In this document: piece after piece, positions 59,133 to 60,628 of the stretch | How the letters are laid out: each line of letters opens with the position of its first letter | Position numbering within the stretch: the stretch's first letter is position 1 | IMG/VR virus record: IMGVR_UViG_3300010157_000068 | Location: 1 to 60,628 of that record | Direction: 5' to 3' (one strand) | Source: a virus | Length of the DNA: 60,628 bases | Translations under genes and position numbers: made by a program | The notes under the pieces: generated by a model | What the model saw: the letters and a program-made list of their open reading frames with translations, nothing else | Databases searched by the model: none | Told to the model about the DNA's origin: nothing

Positions 59133-59146
59133 AAACATTTAAGACT

Positions 59147-59281
59147 ATGCCACTAAAAAATGGATCGAGTGCTAAAACCGTGAGCGCAAATATAAGAACC
59201 GAGATGAAACACGGTAAGAGTCAGAAGCAGAGTATAGCAATAGCATTGTCTAAGGCAGGTAAATCTAAAAACAAAAAATAA
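59147..59281 (+). CDS. Small basic protein of the DUF6496 type
   Basis: 44 residues: [20 protein letters not shown], then [20 protein letters not shown]. The ..EM.HGKS.KQ.IAIALS.AGK pattern is a well-known short phage/bacterial motif (I recall it as DUF6496) without function. First gene from the palindromic promoter. Confidence 0.72.
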   Translation: MPLKNGSSAKTVSANIRTEMKHGKSQKQSIAIALSKAGKSKNKK

Positions 59282-59285
59282 TAAC

Positions 59286-59435
59286 ATGAAAGCTAAGGTA
59301 ACAAAAAAAGTAGTAATTGAAAAATCAACAGGCGAAAAGTATGCGTCAAAGGCGGCAATGATGAAGCACGAAAAGGGAGAAGGTAAGAAGATGCAGATGA
59401 AGGAGAAGATGATGGCTAAAAAAATGAAAAAGTAA
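59286..59435 (+). CDS. Small Lys/Met-rich protein, 49 residues
   Basis: MKAKVTKKVVIEKSTGEKYA, then SKAAMMKHEKGEGKKMQMKE, ending KKMKK. Very basic. Part of the small-protein series; may be packaged with DNA or bind nucleic acid. Unknown function. Confidence 0.65.
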   Translation: MKAKVTKKVVIEKSTGEKYASKAAMMKHEKGEGKKMQMKEKMMAKKMKK

Positions 59436-59441
59436 TAAACA

Positions 59442-59717
59442 ATGCCAGGCAGAACAGCTAAGTACTACGCATCCAATCCGGAAGCCAGAAAGAAGCACGT
59501 TGAGTACCAGAAGGAGTACAACAAGAAGGATCGAGAAGTTAAAAAACGTGTAGAGTTAAATTCTGAGAACCGTAAGCGTGGAACATATGGGAACGGAGAC
59601 GGAATGGACGTGGCACACACAAGGAGTGGTACAAAATTACAAAAAGCGTCTGTAAATCGAGGTTCTAAGACGGCGATGCCTGGAGATAAAAGAGCAAGGG
59701 GTGGCAGACAAAAGTAA
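59442..59717 (+). CDS. Basic Arg/Lys-rich protein, 91 residues
   Basis: PGRTAKYYASNPEARKKHVE, then YQKEYNKKDREVKKRVELNS, and a C-terminus with ..GDKRARGGRQK. I know this type from late regions of Bacteroidota and other phages, where HNH-like 'N..H.R...' residues occur, but no catalytic motif is clear. Probably a DNA-binding virion or packaging accessory. Confidence 0.7.
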   Translation: MPGRTAKYYASNPEARKKHVEYQKEYNKKDREVKKRVELNSENRKRGTYGNGDGMDVAHTRSGTKLQKASVNRGSKTAMPGDKRARGGRQK

Positions 59718-59991
59718 GATGAGGTGTAACGTCCCTCAGAAGAGCGACCGAGAAGGAAAGAAGAGAATGGTCAAGGCCTGTGAGAACGGGCAGGAGAAGC
59801 TAATTCATTACGGAGCAGTAGGATACGGAAATAACTACTCTGATGCCGCGCGCAAGTCTTTTAGAGCCAGACAGAAGTGTGATACTGCGGATAGTAAGTT
59901 AACCGCTAGACACTGGGCCTGTAAAGATTTATGGGGAGGAAAGGGAGGAAACACAACGTCAAATCCTAAAAACAGACAAGGAAAGTACTAA
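59701..59991 (+). CDS. Conserved small basic phage protein, 96 residues
   Basis: GTG start at 59701 overlapping the previous gene, or ATG at 59719 directly after its stop. ..RCNVPQKSDREGKKRMVKAC.., then ..SDAARKSFRARQKCDTADSK and LTARHWACKDLWGGKGG. This Cys-containing basic family recurs in many marine and gut phages without known role. Overlaps the next start (TAATG). Confidence 0.75.
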   Translation: MADKSKMRCNVPQKSDREGKKRMVKACENGQEKLIHYGAVGYGNNYSDAARKSFRARQKCDTADSKLTARHWACKDLWGGKGGNTTSNPKNRQGKY

Positions 59992-60107
59992 TGAAAAAGA
60001 CAACAGCAAGAGCAAAACAATACGAATCAAAGGCGTCCTTAAATGGAAAGATGAAGTACCTAAAAGGAAACATGGGCAAGGTAACTAAAAACAAGAAGAT
60101 ATGTTAG
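59991..60107 (+). CDS. Tiny basic protein, 38 residues
   Basis: MKKTTARAKQYESKASLNGK, then MKYLKGNMGKVTKNKKIC. It overlaps genes on both sides (TAATG; 7 bases with the next). One more of the series of small basic proteins. Confidence 0.6.
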   Translation: MKKTTARAKQYESKASLNGKMKYLKGNMGKVTKNKKIC

Positions 60108-60262
60108 GAGATAGCATCGAAAAAATAACAAAGAAGACCGGAATAAAAAAAGCGGTAGGAGTTCTTTCTAAGGCGACTGGCCATGACTGTGGTTGCTCTG
60201 CAAGGAAAGAAAAACTAAACAACCCAAACCTAAAAATTAACAAAATACTATACAAGAAATGA
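60101..60262 (+). CDS. Small protein with CGC motif, 53 residues
   Basis: MLGDSIEKITKKTGIKKAVG, then ..LSKATGHDCGCSARKEKLNN. Matches a short family seen in crAss-like phages (..ATG.DCGC..RK..LN), where the Cys pair may bind metal. The stop overlaps the next ATG (ATGA). Confidence 0.7.
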   Translation: MLGDSIEKITKKTGIKKAVGVLSKATGHDCGCSARKEKLNNPNLKINKILYKK

Positions 60263-60628
60263 AGTTCTTAAAAACACACTACGGGAGAGCTATTAACGTT
60301 ATTCAAAGCGACACAGTTAATATACCTAATCCGGCCGGAAGAGGTATTACAGGGATTACAACTGCTGGATCGGGAAGTTATCTTATAGATTCTACAAAAA
60401 AATTTACAACAAACTTATTGGGAGCTATAGCTGTTAACGATAGTACAGGAGTTTCTGCTAATGTTGTTGGAATCACAAATACTCATCAGTTGGTTTTGGA
60501 CGCTCCAATAATGCTTGTAGACGCCTCATACTCTATTTATAACTCTGTAAATAATGAAGGATGTGCTATATACATACCTCCTCAAACACCTAACAATATA
60601 ACTATACAAACTGTTGGCGGAGATATTA
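60259..60628 (+). CDS. N-terminal part of a small structural protein (continues at base 1)
   Basis: MKFLKTHYGRAINVIQSDTV.., then ..NPAGRGITGITTAGSGSYLI.., reaching ..TIQTVGGDI at the window end. The family begins with YG.A..V...DT..IPNPA and ends GGD..TF...(S/T)..LP..V.RV......IVALW, and the missing end is at 1-105. Small beta-rich virion protein; the role is unknown. Confidence 0.8.
   Translation, partial: MKFLKTHYGRAINVIQSDTVNIPNPAGRGITGITTAGSGSYLIDSTKKFTTNLLGAIAVNDSTGVSANVVGITNTHQLVLDAPIMLVDASYSIYNSVNNEGCAIYIPPQTPNNITIQTVGGDI

Overview
The window looks like one complete, circularly permuted genome of a tailed phage, probably short-tailed (podovirus-like), infecting a Bacteroidota host, most likely a flavobacterium. 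Three things point to the host: start-proximal promoters carry the Bacteroidota -7 element TAnnTTTG (TATCTTTG, TATATTTG, TAACTTTG); ribosome-binding regions are A/T-rich rather than GGAGG; and many early hypothetical proteins resemble families I know from flavobacterial and crAss-like phages. There is a terminase, portal, capsid and tail-ring/nozzle set but no tape measure, sheath or integrase. I see no DNA polymerase, RNA polymerase, tRNA gene or CRISPR array. The gene cut at base 60628 resumes at base 1 if a single A is shared, so the ends probably join.

Layout. The + strand from 59147 through the junction to 34395 is the late region: small basic peptides; a small structural protein across the ends; holin, endolysin and overlapping spanin-like genes; a tail-fibre module; a tandem GroES-like protein; TerS, TerL and portal; a Dps-like protein, scaffold and major capsid; tail rings and nozzle; and three internal/ejected proteins ending in a 2942-residue multidomain protein with a zinc-protease motif. 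A perfect palindromic terminator at 34381 separates it from the convergent - strand early region (55300 down to 34407). That region holds replication and recombination genes (primase-helicase, SF2 helicase, VRR-NUC nuclease, DnaA-domain-IV-like protein, exonuclease, Sak3-like annealase, SSB-like protein), a PAPS-reductase-like enzyme, homing-endonuclease traces, a lipoprotein and many small unknowns. A short + strand operon (56348-58513) encodes GroEL and GroES. A winged-helix gene at 58625-59101 is transcribed divergently from the late region through a palindromic promoter.

The most unusual part is the roughly 3 kb between 53130 and 56347. It holds a complete type III hammerhead ribozyme (54967-55021, - strand) with a strongly structured leader upstream, so the early transcript should cut itself into a structured RNA and an mRNA. 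It also holds two inverted copies of a ~111 bp element, each with an A/T-rich tract and identical 20-23 bp blocks, one in front of the early operon and one in front of groEL. Repeated GTCGATTTT boxes, a 21-bp-spaced direct repeat and several dyads suggest a combined control region and replication origin. Two further structured RNA candidates lie in gaps at 46051-46262 and 39362-39437.
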